In this document: piece after piece, positions 63,876 through 64,000 of the stretch
Layout: every line of letters starts with the position of its first letter
Position numbering within the stretch: position 1 is the stretch's first letter
From: Mycobacterium sp. 852013-50091_SCH5140682
GTDB taxonomy: Bacteria > Actinomycetota > Actinomycetes > Mycobacteriales > Mycobacteriaceae
Direction: 5' to 3'
NCBI RefSeq assembly: GCF_001665685.1
Contig: NZ_LZTB01000013.1
Coordinates: 1-64,000, forward strand
Length of the DNA: 64,000 nt
Program-made: the position numbers and the translations under genes
The notes under the pieces: generated by a model
What the model was told of the DNA's origin: nothing
The model's database searches: none
Seen by the model: the letters and a program-made list of their open reading frames with translations, nothing else

Positions 63876-63938
63876 GATTGTTCCTTTCGGTGTGGGCCCT
63901 TTCAGAGCCGGGCGGTCATGAGTGAAGAGTTGTGGTGC

Positions 63939-64000
63939 TCAGCTGCGTACGGGAACGGCGCCCAGCAGATCCCGGATCCGGACGTGTTCAACGACCTCGC
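63939..64000 (-). CDS. C-terminal end of an unknown gene, cut by the window
   Basis: A minus-strand frame enters at the window end and reads EVVEHVRIRDLLGAVPVRS before a TGA at 63941-63939. It precedes the BKACE gene by 63 bases and is probably part of the same cluster. Too little is visible to name it. Confidence 0.5.
   Translation of the reverse strand, partial: EVVEHVRIRDLLGAVPVRS

Overview
The window is high-GC actinobacterial chromosome, almost certainly from a fast-growing mycobacterium (Mycolicibacterium/Mycobacterium). The evidence is a long MmpL transporter, a PknH-like sensor lipoprotein, a cutinase with a Pro/Ala-rich tail, a secreted DUF4185 protein, a deazaflavin-type nitroreductase, many TetR regulators, and several promoters placed so that the transcript would start at the start codon (leaderless). 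The first 39 bases are not genomic: they carry the Nextera/Tn5 sequencing adapter, so the window starts at an assembly contig end and truncates a Ser/Thr kinase gene.

Layout. 0-9 kb: truncated kinase, an fmdB-fmdA formamidase pair with a divergent second formamidase-family gene, an MmpL transporter, and a TetR regulator divergent from an FAD monooxygenase with two GTAYCGATCGGTAC operators between them. 9-19 kb: mostly cell-envelope and secreted functions (DUF4185 protein, cutinase, acyltransferase with its TetR, small lipoproteins), plus an aconitase and a TenA-like protein.

19-29.9 kb is an accessory island. It holds a 1048-residue protein with an LQRTAGN motif and a zincin-like HEARH site, a stretch of gene debris (tyrosine integrase, GNAT acetyltransferase), a Cys/His-repeat protein, a caspase-alpha/beta hydrolase pair with a 4-base overlap, a frameshifted membrane protein, and a degraded toxin tail overlapping a putative immunity gene. 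It ends at a tRNA(CAT) gene whose 3' end faces the island. This is the region most likely to hold an undescribed conflict or defence system.

30-48.7 kb: a serine hydrolase, a CMD/AhpD protein, TldD/TldE, a Tat-exported sulfatase, an SDR-type epimerase, a GH6 cellulase, a DinB protein, and the tyrosine catabolic operon hpd-hmgA-fahA (homogentisate to fumarate and acetoacetate). These are followed by a C4-dicarboxylate symporter, a GntR regulator, a frameshifted NCS1 permease and an HpcH-like lyase. 48.6-52 kb: an MddA-like methyltransferase, an HD-GYP-LuxR fusion regulator and an unknown protein; a TGAGGCA-N2-TGCCTCA palindrome precedes both the first and the last of these. 52-64 kb: a GH114-like lipoprotein, a MarR-SnoaL-SDR operon with two related operators, a P450/SDR pair, two divergent TetR genes, and a catabolic cluster (acyl-CoA synthetase, crotonase, quinone oxidoreductase, BKACE-type cleavage enzyme).

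Coordinates come from reading frames and visible start signals. Family names come from recognised motifs and remembered family sequences, without database searches.
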